Below are positions 9,588 to 22,279 of a stretch of DNA of 64,000 nucleotides, piece by piece. The position numbers and the translations under genes are program-made. The DNA comes from Hymenobacter sp. BRD128 (GTDB lineage: Bacteria; Bacteroidota; Bacteroidia; Cytophagales; Hymenobacteraceae). Location of the stretch: the NCBI RefSeq assembly GCF_013256625.1, contig NZ_CP053908.1, forward strand, positions 3,906,001 through 3,970,000, written 5' to 3'. The notes under the pieces are model-generated. The model was not told where the DNA came from. It ran no database searches and saw only the letters and a program-made list of their open reading frames with translations. Position 1 is the stretch's first letter, and each line of letters begins with the position of its first letter.

Positions 9588-10487
9588 CTAGCGGCGGCCA
9601 CGGCCACCCCCGCCCCCATTGCCGCCGTTAGGACTAGTGGGCTGCCCACCCCCGCCCGGCATACCCCCGCCGGGGCGTCCACCACCAAAGCCACCCCCTG
9701 GCATGCCGCCGCCGGGGTTGCCGCCACCACCAGGACGGCCACCGTAGCCGCCGCCCGGCATGCCCCCGCCGGGAATGCCACCCGGACGGCTCCCCCCGCC
9801 AAAGCCGCCCCCGTCGGGGCGGCTACCACCACCAGGGTAGCCCGGCGCGCCGCCGTAACCACCACGCCCGCCGCCGTAACCACCGTGCCCGCCGCCCCGG
9901 TCATGGTCGCGGTTGTCGCCCCCGTGGTCATGGTCATCGTCGTCGCCACCAGAGTGGCCGCCGTAGCCACCCCGGTCATGGTCATAACCACCAGGGCGCC
10001 CGCCGTAGTCACCCCGGTCATGGTCATAACTACCAGGGCGCCCGCCGTAGCCGCCGCGGTCGTAGCCATACACACGGCCGGCGCCATAGTCGTGGCCATA
10101 GTAGCGGCCGCTGCCCCCGTAGCCACCGCCCCGGTACACGGTCACGTACTGCGGATAACGCTCGCGGTAGGTGCCGATATAGAGCCAAGGCTGCGCGCCC
10201 ACGTAGCTAACCGGCACCGGATGAAAATAATAAGGGTCGTAGCCGTCGAGATAAGGCATCTGAATCCACTGCAGGCCATCAAACACGATGTACACGCCAT
10301 TGTAGATGTCATAGTAACCGTCAATCTCCGGAATGTAGTAGTACTGTGTGCCCCGGGGCACGGCTGGCCCCCAGGGTGGCAGGCCAATGTTAATACCCAC
10401 ACTCACCTGTGCTTGCGCGGCAGTGGGGGCAGTCAGCGCCAAGCCAGAGCCCAGCGCGAAAGCAAGAAAAGGGAGGCGGAATTTCAT
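9588..10487 (-). CDS. Secreted Gly-rich protein of unknown function (paralogue A)
   Basis: The 299-residue product has a clear signal peptide ([20 protein letters not shown], cleavage after about residue 27 at AQAQ). A compact domain to about residue 120 carries [13 protein letters not shown], a [12 protein letters not shown] stretch and a [15 protein letters not shown] end. The rest is low-complexity, Gly/Asp/His/Arg-rich sequence ([13 protein letters not shown] units), probably disordered. The same compact domain occurs in the neighbour at 10961-11407, so they arose by duplication. I do not recognise a characterised family. The position behind a signal peptide points to the periplasm or cell surface. 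The repetitive part contains near-identical DNA segments prone to assembly error. Confidence 0.8.
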   Translation of the reverse strand: MKFRLPFLAFALGSGLALTAPTAAQAQVSVGINIGLPPWGPAVPRGTQYYYIPEIDGYYDIYNGVYIVFDGLQWIQMPYLDGYDPYYFHPVPVSYVGAQPWLYIGTYRERYPQYVTVYRGGGYGGSGRYYGHDYGAGRVYGYDRGGYGGRPGSYDHDRGDYGGRPGGYDHDRGGYGGHSGGDDDDHDHGGDNRDHDRGGGHGGYGGGRGGYGGAPGYPGGGSRPDGGGFGGGSRPGGIPGGGMPGGGYGGRPGGGGNPGGGMPGGGFGGGRPGGGMPGGGGQPTSPNGGNGGGGGRGRR

Positions 10488-10908
10488 GGTTGATAAAGAA
10501 CGAAAAAATGTCTGGCTATCCTAAGTGCAAGTAGAGTGCCGGGTTATAAGCCCTGACGATAGAATGCCCTGCTGAACGGCCAGGCCGGGCAAATGTGCCG
10601 ACTAATCACTATAAAATAAAGCACTCAGGACCATTTAAAAAAGCCCTATTAAAGGCAGGTCTTGCCGGCAGCCTCGCGCCAGAGGGCTAGCGCCGGTCAC
10701 GGCCGCGGGCATCGTGGTCCCGGCCCGACGGGCACGAGCGGCAGGGCTAGCCAGCGCAGTAATAGCCCTGGATGCAAAAGCGAAAAACTGCGGGCGGTGC
10801 TCATGGTTGAAAAGGAGAAAAGAGCTGAACAGGATACTCTCTTCAAAACCGGGGCCTCAAAGCGATATCATTCGATAAGCCCGACCATGTTGCCAGTTGG
10901 CCCATCAC
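10488..10908. other. Intergenic gap with one possible 35-codon ORF
   Basis: Nothing certain is encoded. On the minus strand, ATG 10802-10804 opens a 35-codon frame to TGA 10697-10699 whose first 27 residues look like a membrane or signal segment (LLHPGLLLRWLALPL). A shift in the GGGCCGGG run would replace its end by RDHDARGRDRR, reminiscent of the tail of the neighbouring protein at 10961. This is suggestive only. The remainder holds no palindrome or gene that I can support. Confidence 0.3.
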
Positions 10909-10910
10909 CA

Positions 10911-10938
10911 AAAAAAGCGCCCGTCGGGCGCTTTTTTT
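10911..10938. terminator. Terminator below paralogue B
   Basis: AAAAAAGCGCCCG (10911-10923) pairs with CGGGCGCTTTTTT (10925-10937) around a single base, with A and T tracts on the two sides. It lies just past the stop of the minus-strand gene at 10961. Confidence 0.85.
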
Positions 10939-10960
10939 GGCAGGCTGTATTTTGCGATAG

Positions 10961-11407
10961 TTAGTCGCGGTCGTGGCCATGGCCATGCCCGCGGTCATCA
11001 TCATGGTCACGGTCGTCATGGTCACGGTCGTCGCGGTCGCGCCCATCCCGATACAGTTTCTTGGCCTGGCCGGGGGGCATGCCGTGGGGGTTGCCGCCGC
11101 GGTTATACATCCAGGGCGAATCGCCGCGATACTCAATGTACTGCGGATGAAAATTGCGAGCATCGTACCCATCGAGGCGCTCGTAGCGGCCCCACTTACC
11201 GTTGCGCTGCACCACGTAGCGGCGGGCCGGCACGTCGTAATATGCATTGGCCTCCGGGATGTAGTAGTACTGGGCGTTGGCCGGGGCGCCCACTACTACC
11301 GGCGGGGCCGTATTGATGTTGACATTAATCTGGGCATGGGCCGGGGTGGCGGCAAAGCCAAGCACGCCCAGAATGCCGAGCGAAGCCATTTTTTGAAGCA
11401 GGGTCAT
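10961..11407 (-). CDS. Secreted protein with His/Asp-rich tail (paralogue B)
   Basis: From ATG 11405-11407 the product has 148 residues; an upstream frame extension is ignored because this ATG begins a good signal peptide (MTLLQKMASLGILGVLGFAA, ending AHAQ). The domain shares QYYYIPEANAYYD, RLDGYDARNFHPQYIEYRG and PWMY with paralogue A at 9588. The C-terminal 30 residues are an acidic and His-rich tail (DRDHDDRDHDDDRGHGHGH) that could bind divalent metal ions; that is inference from composition. Function is unknown. A and B lie on one strand, about 475 bases apart, separated by a terminator and probably transcribed independently. Confidence 0.8.
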   Translation of the reverse strand: MTLLQKMASLGILGVLGFAATPAHAQINVNINTAPPVVVGAPANAQYYYIPEANAYYDVPARRYVVQRNGKWGRYERLDGYDARNFHPQYIEYRGDSPWMYNRGGNPHGMPPGQAKKLYRDGRDRDDRDHDDRDHDDDRGHGHGHDRD

Positions 11408-11492
11408 GGGAAAAGAAATAAGGTATGTTCCCCATTTGTGCAAGGACGGTGCCAAGTGCCAGAAAGGGGTAGGCTGGTTTATACGCAACCGC

Positions 11493-11912
11493 TCAGCTTT
11501 TAGCTTTGCGGAAAAGGTAGCGGATAATGGGAGGCGTACTCGAAGCCCCGTTTGGAGGGGCTAGCGGGTATACTTGAAATAGCTCCCAGCCAGCCACAGT
11601 TATCCGGCTCAGCAGTTGGTTGATAGTGGCCGTATTCCGACTCAGCTTTTGAAAGTCGTCCTTTGAGAGCGAATACAAGCTGGCATTAGCAAGCGGTATC
11701 TCGGCCTGCTCTTCGAAGGCGGGGCTTAGCAGAAGCTTAGACTCGCGTTCATTACCTGATTCGATGGTAGTGACCGTCAGGAAATCGTAGCCATGCGCGG
11801 CGGGCGTCCCCGGCTGGACGGCCGTTTGGGCGCAGGCGGCCGGGCTGCTCAGCAGCAATCCAGCGCTGAAAAATAAGCCTACTAAGGCAGGAAAGCGAAA
11901 AAGGACGGGCAT
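11493..11912 (-). CDS. Secreted protein, unknown function
   Basis: The 139-residue protein has a signal peptide (about residues 1-28, SPAACAQ) and a soluble remainder containing YDFLTVTTIESGNERESKLL and a late TVAGWELFQVYPL segment ending IIRYLFRKAKS. The WELxxV...YLFRK pattern resembles small proteins of the DUF4177 type, but the match is weak. It lies 85 bases upstream of paralogue B on the same strand, so the two may be co-transcribed. No catalytic motif is seen. Confidence 0.65.
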   Translation of the reverse strand: MPVLFRFPALVGLFFSAGLLLSSPAACAQTAVQPGTPAAHGYDFLTVTTIESGNERESKLLLSPAFEEQAEIPLANASLYSLSKDDFQKLSRNTATINQLLSRITVAGWELFQVYPLAPPNGASSTPPIIRYLFRKAKS

Positions 11913-12058
11913 ACGTAGAAGAGAAAAGATAAATAGCCGCCGCTGCCAGCCGCTAGTCAGGCAAAGAAAGAGAAATCGCGCCGTTCCGCACCAATCACCG
12001 ACTAAGGTTGTTAGTGTCAGTCGGCCCGCTGTCGGCCGCTGGGCAAGACGTTTAGTTT

Positions 12059-12092
12059 TTGCCGCCCCCGGCCGGCCATTCCCGTACCTTTG
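12059..12092 (+). promoter_or_regulatory. Bacteroidota-type promoter for uvrA
   Basis: TTG at 12059-12061 and TACCTTTG at 12085-12092 are 23 bases apart, within the TTG-N17-23-TAnnTTTG pattern. The ATG at 12116, 23 bases downstream, agrees with translation starting before the first frame break in uvrA. Confidence 0.6.
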
Positions 12093-12115
12093 CTTGTTCT
12101 TCCGACTTTGCCCGC

Positions 12116-15215
<3,100 letters not shown>

Positions 15216-15218
15216 GCA

Positions 15219-15291
15219 AAAACCTGCTGACCAACAAAAGCGCCATTCCGAGCCTAGCTCGGAATGGCGCTTTTGTTGGTCAGCAGGTTTT
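15219..15291. terminator. Very long bidirectional hairpin (35-bp perfect stem)
   Basis: Bases 15219-15253 are exactly complementary to 15257-15291 with a 3-base CTA loop. The stem starts 4 bases after the uvrA stop and ends 7 bases from the susD stop. A-tract and T-tract ends let it act as a terminator for both genes, but it is far longer than a normal terminator. Confidence 0.9.
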
Positions 15292-15297
15292 CAGTGG

Positions 15298-16912
15298 TTA
15301 GTTATAGCCGGGGTTCTGAGGCACACCCCAGGTCTGCGCATCGTTCAGGGAGATGGGCAGCAGGGGGAAGGGATTGACGGAAGCCTCGGTGGCAACGTGC
15401 GTCATGGCCCGCGACCGCACGTCGGCCGGCAGGGTGGCCAGGTAGCGGCCGGTGCGTACTAAATCCCAATAGCGCAGCGACTCCTCCCCAAACTCTACCC
15501 GGCGCTCGTGCCAGATGGCGTTGAGCAGGTTTTGACCCGAAAGGCTAGCCGCTAGGTCGGGCAGGGTGCCGGCCGGGGTGTTAGCCGGCTCGTAGCTCAA
15601 CGAGCCCAGCGTAGTGCCCGGCGGGCGCGTCGACATGCGGGCCCGCTGGCGCACCTGGTTTACCAAGGCTACAGCTTCACCATTTTTCCCAAGCTGGGCG
15701 GCGGCCTCAGCTTTCATCAGCAGAATATCGGCGTAGCGAATTTTGCGAATATTCTGGGGGCCGGCCTCCGGGGCGGCAGGGGCAAGAATAGCCGCCTTGC
15801 GGTTAAAGTAGCCCGTAGCATTGGCCGTGAGGTCGACAACGTTGAGGATGCCCAGTACGATGTCGCCGTTCTTGATAACCGTGACTTCTTTGCGCGGGTC
15901 GTTAGGCTCAAACTCATCGACCAGATTTTGCGTGGGGTTGTTAAACCCATAGCCCCAGGTCTTGCGGTTGTTCTGGAAGATATTGTTAGTCGTTCCAATC
16001 GAGATGGGTCCGTAAGTGTTGTTGTCCGTCCCAAACTGAATTTCGAATACCGACTCGCTGCTGTTCTCGCCAATATCCTGGTGGATGGCGGCATAGTTGG
16101 CCAGCAGGCTGTACTGCGCCGAGCTGATGATGGTGCTGGTCAGGTCGTATACCTCCTGCCAGGTGTGGTTGTTGCCGTTTACGGTGCCCAGCTGGTACAT
16201 GATAACGCGAGCAAGGTAACCATTAGCAGCACCCTTGGTAGCCCGCCCTATATCATTGCCCGTATAGCCGCTTTTTTCGGGCAACAGCGCGGCGGCGGCC
16301 TTCAAATCCTTCTCAATAAAGGCGTAGGTCTGGGCAATGGAAGCCCGGCTTACGTTGCCCGCTTCGGTAGGCGCAATAGACTTCTCGAACAGGGGCACCC
16401 CTCCGAAACCCTTCACCAGGTTGAAGTAGAAATAGGCCCGCAGAAACAAGGCCTCCCCTTCAACCGCGCTTTCAGGGCGGCATCGATGGTGCCGGCGTCG
16501 ATATTGTTGATGACCGTATTGGCCCGGGCAATGCCCGTGAAGCTGTGCACCCAAAGCGTGGTGACGGGCGGGTTAGACGACGGAATGTTCCAGCTTTTGA
16601 GCTGAATCAGGGGTTGAAAGTCGCTAGGCCCCCGCCACCTTTTTCAGAGTCATCAGTCATCAAGTCCCCAAACATCCATTCGTAGGTCTGGGCCACGTAG
16701 TTGCCGTTGGGGTCGCCCCACTTGGGGCCCTGGTCCCAGGCCGTCACATCGTACACGGCATTTACGGCCTGCACGGCGTTGGTAGGGTCCTTAAAAAGGT
16801 TATCCTGGGTAGTGGTGCCGAGGGGTTGTTTATCCAAAAAGTCTTTGCAGCCCGGAGTGAGCGCAGTAGTTAGGAGCAGGCCGAGCAATACGGCGGCGCG
16901 GGTGGGTTTCAT
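15298..16912 (-). CDS. SusD/RagB family outer-membrane lipoprotein (two frame breaks)
   Basis: SusD-like lipoproteins sit on the outer surface as lids of SusC channels and bind the imported nutrient. The N-terminus MKPTRAAVLLGLLLTTALTPGCKDFLD has a lipobox ending at Cys-22, followed by the usual NAVQAVNAVYD helix. Later parts include EALFLRAYFYFNLVKGFGGVPL, typical of the family TPR region, and the C-terminal WHERRVEFGEESLRYWDLVRTG. Two breaks separate these: one in GGGGG near 16630 and one in GGGG near 16457 (gene strand). Adding one G to each restores a 538-residue protein of normal length. It begins 21 bases after the susC stop and is co-transcribed with it. The substrate cannot be told. 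Confidence 0.92.
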
Positions 16913-16933
16913 ATAAATGGGTGGGATAGCTGA

Positions 16934-19900
16934 TTAGAACTGCACGTTGAAGCCCAGGCGGTAGGTGCGGGCCTGCGGATAGTTGCCGTAGTCCACGCCG
17001 TAGGCCAGGGGGTTATTGTAGGACGCGACCGTCGAAATCTCCGGGTCGTAGCCCGTGTACTTGGTGATGGTAAACACGTTATCAACCGATAAGAATACCC
17101 GAGCCCCACTCACCTGGTAGCGGCCCAGAAAGGTCTTGGGTAAGGAGTAGCCCAGCTCCATGTTGCGGGCCCGCAGGTAGCTGGCATCTTCCACGTAGCG
17201 GCTGCTGAATTGGTCGTTGCCGTTATTGTCAGTAGCCGTCACGCGGGGCTGGTTGCTATTAGGGTTGCTAGGGGTCCAGCGGTCCATGCGGCTTGCGTAG
17301 AAGTTGCTCCACACCCCCACCAAATCGGAGGACTTGTTCAGGTTGAAGCCTGCGCCGTTGATGGCCTCGGCACCCTGCACCCCGTAGAGCAGCACCTTGA
17401 AATCAAAACCAGCGTAGTTCAGGTTCAACGAAGCTCCGTAACTAAATCTGGGAGTGCCGCTACCCAGGTAGGTGTTGTCGGACGCATCGATTTTGCCGTC
17501 TTTATTAGTGTCCAAGTACTTCATGTCGCCGGGATGCGCATTAGGCTGAATAAGCGTGCCATCCGGGTTTTTGTAGGCATCAATTTCGTTCTGGCTGTGG
17601 AATACCCCATCGGCCTGCAAGCCGTAGAAGTAGGCTACCTCGTGGCCCACGTCGGTGAGCGTAGTGTTGCCGATTTGCGTGAGCACATTACCGGCGGCAA
17701 TGGCGTTGCCACCCCCCAGGCTCGTCACTACGTTGTCGATTTTCGTGAAGTTAACCCCCACATTATACTGCAGCTTGCCAATGGCGTTGCGGTAGTTCAG
17801 GGCCAGTTCCAGGCCGCGGTTACGCAGCGAGCCTACGTTGGCGCTGGCGGGGGCCTGGCCCACGTAGTCGGGCACCGGCAGCAGGGCAATCATATCCTTG
17901 GTGCGCCGCTCGAAGTAGTCGGCCGTGAAGGTCAGCTGGCTATTGAACAGCTCGGCATCGAGGCCCACGTCGGTGGTAACGGCCGTTTCCCACTTCAGCA
18001 GCGGGTTATTAATCTGCGTGATGGCTAGGCCAGGGGAAGGGACGTTGTTGAACGCGTAGGTCTGGTTGCCATTAGCCACTGACGCGTAGCCGTAGTTGGG
18101 TGCGGCGTTCTGATTGCCCACCTGGCCATAGCTGGCCCGCAGCTTCAGCACCGACAGGTAGCTGACATTCTTGAGAAACTCCTCGTTGGAGATGTTCCAG
18201 GCAGCGCCCACCGACGGGAACGTGCCCGTGCGCACTGCCGGCAAAAATTTCGAGGTCTGGTCGAAGCGCAAGGTACCCGTGAGCAGGTAGCGGTCGCGGA
18301 AATTGAAGTTAACCCGCCCGAAGTAAGAAGACAAGCTGCCGTCGTACTGGGTGCTACGCACGACGTTGTTGGTGCTGCGCGTGGCTGATAAGTACTGGAG
18401 CGAGGCATCGGCTGGCACGTTGTAGGCCGTGCTGGAAATACCGTTGCCGTAGCCGCGCTGGGCTTCCTGGCCCAGCGTAGCCGAGATGGAGCTGTTGTCG
18501 TCAAACGTCTTCGTATAGTTGGCGTAGTTCGACCACACCCACGACACATTCTCGCTGCGCGTTTCGATAAGTGCGCTCTGAGCCCGCTGGTCCGTCGGGC
18601 CGATGTAGTACTGCGGCTGGTATACTTTGGGGTGGTTGTTGAAGTAGTTAATACCAAACGTGGAGCGGAACGTCAGGCCCTTTAATAGCGAAACATCCAG
18701 GTAGCTGCTGGTAAACAAATTGTTGTTTGTCAGTCTGTTGTACTGTTGCTCATCGAGGTAGCGCGGCACGTTCGGCGCATTGCGCGTAATGATGTCATCG
18801 CTGTAGGCGCCATTGGGGCCGTAGGGGTCGATGAGCGGATTCTTTTGCAAGGCGTATTGCAGCACCAGGTAGGGCTGCGAGCCACCCTGGCCATCGCCGC
18901 TGCCCGTTTGGTTGTTGTTGGTAAACGTAGCCGCTACGCCCGCCTTAATGCGCTTGGTGAGCACCACGTCGTCATTCATCCGAATCACGAACTTCTTGAA
19001 GCCCGAGTTAATAACAATGCCATTTTGCTGGAAGTAGCTGCCGCTCACTAGGTAACGGTTTTGCTCGGTGCCGCCCGAAGCCGACAAGCTGTAGTTGGTA
19101 ATCAACCCCTTCTGGGTTACCAAGTCTTGGTAATTAACGCCTTGCGCGTTGGTTGCAATGGCGTTTTGCAGTTGCGGACCAAAGTCGGTAGGCAGCGGCA
19201 GGCCGTTATTGGTATAGGCCTCCGACACGAGCGTCGCGTACTGGGCGGCATTGGTAAGCGGCAGCTCCTTGCGGATTTGCTGAAAGCCAGTGTAGCCAAA
19301 CAAGTTGAATTGCGTGGCGCCTGCTTTGCCGTGCTTGGTCGTGATAAGTACCACGCCATTGGCCCCGCGCGAGCCGTAAATGGCCGTAGCCGAGGCGTCC
19401 TTTAGAATCTCCGTCGACTCGATATCGGCGGGCAGCAGAAAGCCGATGTCGCTCGTCTGAATACCATCCACTACATACAGCGGGTCGCTATTATTAATAG
19501 TACCTACGCCCCGCACCCGAATGCGGGTGCCCGAGCCGGGCTGGCCGCTGTTAGAAGTCACTTCTACGCCCGACACGCGGCCTTGCAAGGCCTGCACGGG
19601 GTCAGAAGTAGCTACCTGCGTCAGCTGCGCGCTATTTACCGCAGCCACCGCGCCAGTCAGGTCGCTCTTGCGGGCCGTGCCGTAGCCGATTACCACTACG
19701 TCGTTCAGGGCTTGGGTGCTTTCGTCGAGCGTCACGCTCAGGTTGCTGGTCGCGCCGGCCACGGGCACCTCCTTGCGGGCATACCCCACGAAGCTGAATA
19801 CCAGCACGCTATTCTCGGGCGCTTGCAGCGTAAAGCTGCCGTCGGGGCCAGTGCTGGTGCCCCGTGAGGTACCTTTCACTACCACCGTCACGCCGGGCAG

Positions 19901-20335
19901 GCCGGCGCCTCTGGCATCAACTACCCGGCCGGTTATGGCCACATCCTGGGGCGCGGCGTTGGCCGAAGTGGGTTTGGCGGGCACCCGCAGCACCACGCGG
20001 TCGTTGCTGACCTCGTACTGAATCTTGAGCGGCGACAACACCTCGTCGAGTACCTCGGCCAGGGGCTCATCCTGGGCGCGCAGATTCACCCTGCGGTCGG
20101 CCCCAATGAGTTGCTGGCTATACACAAAGCGGATATCCGCCTGCTTGGCAATCTGATTCAGAATTTCTTTAATCGTCTGCCCCTCTGCGCTGAGCGTAAT
20201 CTTACGCTCCAGCACGGTCTGGGCCAGGCTGGTGCGGGCCATGGCAACCCCCGTGAACAGGCACAGGAGCAGGGCCTGAAGCAGCACCTTCAGGGGGTAC
20301 CAGGAGGGTGGGGTAAGCTGTACTTGGTTTTTCAT
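16934..20335 (-). CDS. SusC/RagA TonB-dependent receptor with STN signalling domain
   Basis: The 1133-residue outer-membrane channel has a signal peptide (1-39, ARTSLAQ), then an STN domain (about 48-115, ITLSAEGQTIKEILNQIAKQ) that contacts a FecR anti-sigma factor. A carboxypeptidase-like regulatory domain follows (about 130-210, GRVVDARGAGLPGVTVVVKG). Next comes the plug with LNDVVVIGYGTARKSDLTGAV and the SusC hallmark GTRIRVRGVGTINNSDPLYVVDG. The barrel ends in YPQARTYRLGFNVQF, whose terminal aromatic residue suits BAM assembly. Import is energised by TonB. The STN domain together with the FecR and ECF genes upstream implies that substrate binding induces the operon. It may take up a glycan, peptide or siderophore-like ligand. 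Confidence 0.96.
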   Translation of the reverse strand: MKNQVQLTPPSWYPLKVLLQALLLCLFTGVAMARTSLAQTVLERKITLSAEGQTIKEILNQIAKQADIRFVYSQQLIGADRRVNLRAQDEPLAEVLDEVLSPLKIQYEVSNDRVVLRVPAKPTSANAAPQDVAITGRVVDARGAGLPGVTVVVKGTSRGTSTGPDGSFTLQAPENSVLVFSFVGYARKEVPVAGATSNLSVTLDESTQALNDVVVIGYGTARKSDLTGAVAAVNSAQLTQVATSDPVQALQGRVSGVEVTSNSGQPGSGTRIRVRGVGTINNSDPLYVVDGIQTSDIGFLLPADIESTEILKDASATAIYGSRGANGVVLITTKHGKAGATQFNLFGYTGFQQIRKELPLTNAAQYATLVSEAYTNNGLPLPTDFGPQLQNAIATNAQGVNYQDLVTQKGLITNYSLSASGGTEQNRYLVSGSYFQQNGIVINSGFKKFVIRMNDDVVLTKRIKAGVAATFTNNNQTGSGDGQGGSQPYLVLQYALQKNPLIDPYGPNGAYSDDIITRNAPNVPRYLDEQQYNRLTNNNLFTSSYLDVSLLKGLTFRSTFGINYFNNHPKVYQPQYYIGPTDQRAQSALIETRSENVSWVWSNYANYTKTFDDNSSISATLGQEAQRGYGNGISSTAYNVPADASLQYLSATRSTNNVVRSTQYDGSLSSYFGRVNFNFRDRYLLTGTLRFDQTSKFLPAVRTGTFPSVGAAWNISNEEFLKNVSYLSVLKLRASYGQVGNQNAAPNYGYASVANGNQTYAFNNVPSPGLAITQINNPLLKWETAVTTDVGLDAELFNSQLTFTADYFERRTKDMIALLPVPDYVGQAPASANVGSLRNRGLELALNYRNAIGKLQYNVGVNFTKIDNVVTSLGGGNAIAAGNVLTQIGNTTLTDVGHEVAYFYGLQADGVFHSQNEIDAYKNPDGTLIQPNAHPGDMKYLDTNKDGKIDASDNTYLGSGTPRFSYGASLNLNYAGFDFKVLLYGVQGAEAINGAGFNLNKSSDLVGVWSNFYASRMDRWTPSNPNSNQPRVTATDNNGNDQFSSRYVEDASYLRARNMELGYSLPKTFLGRYQVSGARVFLSVDNVFTITKYTGYDPEISTVASYNNPLAYGVDYGNYPQARTYRLGFNVQF

Positions 20336-20491
20336 GGGATGGGTGGGAATTAATGGAAAAGCAATAGAAAATCGGGCGGCTCGGCTAGCCCCCTTAAAAG
20401 GCTAATCAACAGCGGCTTCGCGGAAAAAAAGCACGGCTGCCCGAGGCAAAACGGCAGTTGCCAGCTTTCGTGAGCGGGCGGTCGGGGAGGC

Positions 20492-21538
20492 TTACTTAAG
20501 CTGGCATCCCGTGCTATGGATGATAATCTGGGTATCGGCGAGGGTGTAGTAGGCCCCTAGCGACTTGCACAGCAGGCCTAGCTTTTCAAAAAGCGGCTCG
20601 TCGTAGAAGGTGATGCTGACGGTGCAGCCGGCCAGCTTGGCCTTATCGTACCCAATGTCAACGCCGTAGGCTTTTTCCAGAGCCGTGAGCACTTCCGTCA
20701 CCGGGCGCTCCTCAAACTCGAACACCTGCGGCGCCAGCACCACGGGCTTATCAACCAGCTCTTTCTTGAGGTAGCGCTTGGCAGCCGAGTATACCACCTG
20801 CTGATTGGGTAGCAGCAGCACGCCGGCCGCCGCCGGGCTAGCGGGCGTGGCTTCGAGGTGGGCATTGTGGCGGGCCTGCACCGCTACCTTGCCTTCGCGC
20901 ACCGCCACGTAGGTTTCCTTGCTGCCGGTGTAGGCTTTCACTCGAAAGCTCGTGCCTAATACAGTTGTTACCAAATGATTAGTAAACACCAAAAAAGGCC
21001 GGGCCGGGTTTTTGGTGACCTTAAAAAAGGCTTCTCCCGTCAGGTATACGTCGCGCCGGGGGCCCGCAAAAGCCGTGGCGTAGCGCAGGCTGCTGCCTGG
21101 GTGCAGTGCGATGGCACTGCCATCGGGCAGCTGAAAATTCTCGACTACCTGGGTTGGGTTGTGGCGGCGCGTCCAGCCATGAGCCGGGGCAACGGCGCTG
21201 GGCCGGGGCTGCTCGCGCAGGCGCGCCGCGTAGGGCAGCACCCCTAGCCCGGCCGCCAGCAGCAATGCCGCCGCCACCCGCTGAAAACGAGGCTTTTGCC
21301 AGAAAGTAGCCGGGCGCCGCCGTACCCGGGTGGCCGGCTTAGGCTGCTTTCCGGCCCGGTCTTGCATCAGGCGCTGCCAGATGGCATCTTCCACCGCCGC
21401 CTGGCCAGGGGCAGGCTGGGCAACCTCTTCGGCTTGGTCGAGGTGGTCGTACCACTGCTCGACTAAGGCCCGCTCCTGGGGCGTGCAACGGCCATCGAGG
21501 TAGCGTTGGAGTACTGAATGGAATTCGGCTTCCGTCAC
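20492..21538 (-). CDS. FecR-type anti-sigma factor
   Basis: The 348-residue inner-membrane protein has an N-terminal cytoplasmic sigma-binding part, including a Cys- and Arg-containing YLDGRCTPQERALVEQWYDHL helix. A transmembrane helix lies near residues 85-105 (RVAAALLLAAGLGVLPYAA). A periplasmic FecR domain follows (SAIALHPGSSLRYATAF, REGKVAVQ), then a C-terminal DUF4974/STN-like domain (FEFEERPVTEVLTALEKAYG). It passes the receptor signal from the SusC STN domain to the ECF sigma factor. It lies between the ECF gene and susC on the same strand, about 155 bases from the latter. The DNA between the two shows no clear terminator. Confidence 0.93.
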   Translation of the reverse strand: MTEAEFHSVLQRYLDGRCTPQERALVEQWYDHLDQAEEVAQPAPGQAAVEDAIWQRLMQDRAGKQPKPATRVRRRPATFWQKPRFQRVAAALLLAAGLGVLPYAARLREQPRPSAVAPAHGWTRRHNPTQVVENFQLPDGSAIALHPGSSLRYATAFAGPRRDVYLTGEAFFKVTKNPARPFLVFTNHLVTTVLGTSFRVKAYTGSKETYVAVREGKVAVQARHNAHLEATPASPAAAGVLLLPNQQVVYSAAKRYLKKELVDKPVVLAPQVFEFEERPVTEVLTALEKAYGVDIGYDKAKLAGCTVSITFYDEPLFEKLGLLCKSLGAYYTLADTQIIIHSTGCQLK

Positions 21539-21595
21539 GAGCAGCGGGTTTTAGGCAGGCTTCTACAAGGGAAGTCAACCAACCAGCCGCCAGCC

Positions 21596-22279
21596 CTAAA
21601 CCGGGCTCAGCTTTTTCTTAAGATAGTAAGAAATATGCTGCTTCGTAAATGGCAAACCGTTGATTATCTGCGGATTTATTTGTCGAAGAAAAATAAACAA
21701 CGGCAGGAGCAGCAGTAAAAAGTCGCGCAGGTAGCTGCGCAGCAGCTTGAGCGACTTGGTCAGGTGATACTCCACGGCTTTTTCCGACAGGTTTACCCGC
21801 GTCGAAATCTCGGGCACGGTGCATTGCTCAAGCCGGCTGAGCTGGAATATCTCCCGCGTTTTTTCGGGCAGCTTGCGCACGCCGGCCATCAGGGCGGCGG
21901 TCAAATCATTGAGGGCTAGCGCATCTTCGGTGCCTGGGTCCATTGTTGATTGGCTAAGGCGGCAATACAGGTCGTAGCCGGCTTTCAGCTTCTGGCTCTT
22001 TACGTAATTGATAACGCGGTAGCGCACCATCGAAAAGAGGTAGGATTCGAGCCGCTCTACCTGCAAGCCCGCGCGCCGGCTCCAGAGGTCGGCAAATAGG
22101 TCCTGAATTAGCTCTTCGGCTGCTTCCTGGCTCTTCAGCTTGCGGCAGGCCACGGTAAAGAGCCGGTAGCAATAGCGCCTGTAGATTTCCACAAAGGCTC
22201 CCTCTTCATTGGCGCGCATTGCATCAAGCAAGGCAGCATCTGGATACGCAGCGTAGATGTGGAAGGCAGTAGAGCTCAC
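21596..22279 (-). CDS. ECF RNA polymerase sigma factor (FecI-like)
   Basis: The 227-residue protein contains sigma region 2 (AFVEIYRRYCYRLFTVACRKLKSQEAAEELIQDLFADLWSRR region, about 27-68). Sigma region 4 is marked by LPEKTREIFQLSRLEQCTVPEISTRVNLSEKAVEYH (about 140-175), the helix-turn-helix that reads the -35 box. It lacks regions 1 and 3, as ECF factors do. Its C-terminal 45 residues contain an unusual hydrophobic run (LLLLLPLFIFL) that could touch the membrane or FecR. It heads a locus encoding FecR and SusC/SusD on the same strand and is inferred to activate susCD when released. Confidence 0.93.
   Translation of the reverse strand: MSSTAFHIYAAYPDAALLDAMRANEEGAFVEIYRRYCYRLFTVACRKLKSQEAAEELIQDLFADLWSRRAGLQVERLESYLFSMVRYRVINYVKSQKLKAGYDLYCRLSQSTMDPGTEDALALNDLTAALMAGVRKLPEKTREIFQLSRLEQCTVPEISTRVNLSEKAVEYHLTKSLKLLRSYLRDFLLLLLPLFIFLRQINPQIINGLPFTKQHISYYLKKKLSPV

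Noticed and set aside
9600..10100. CRISPR-like or tandem repeat array
   Set aside because: The repeated DNA encodes [13 protein letters not shown] protein repeats in frame; units vary and there are no spacers.
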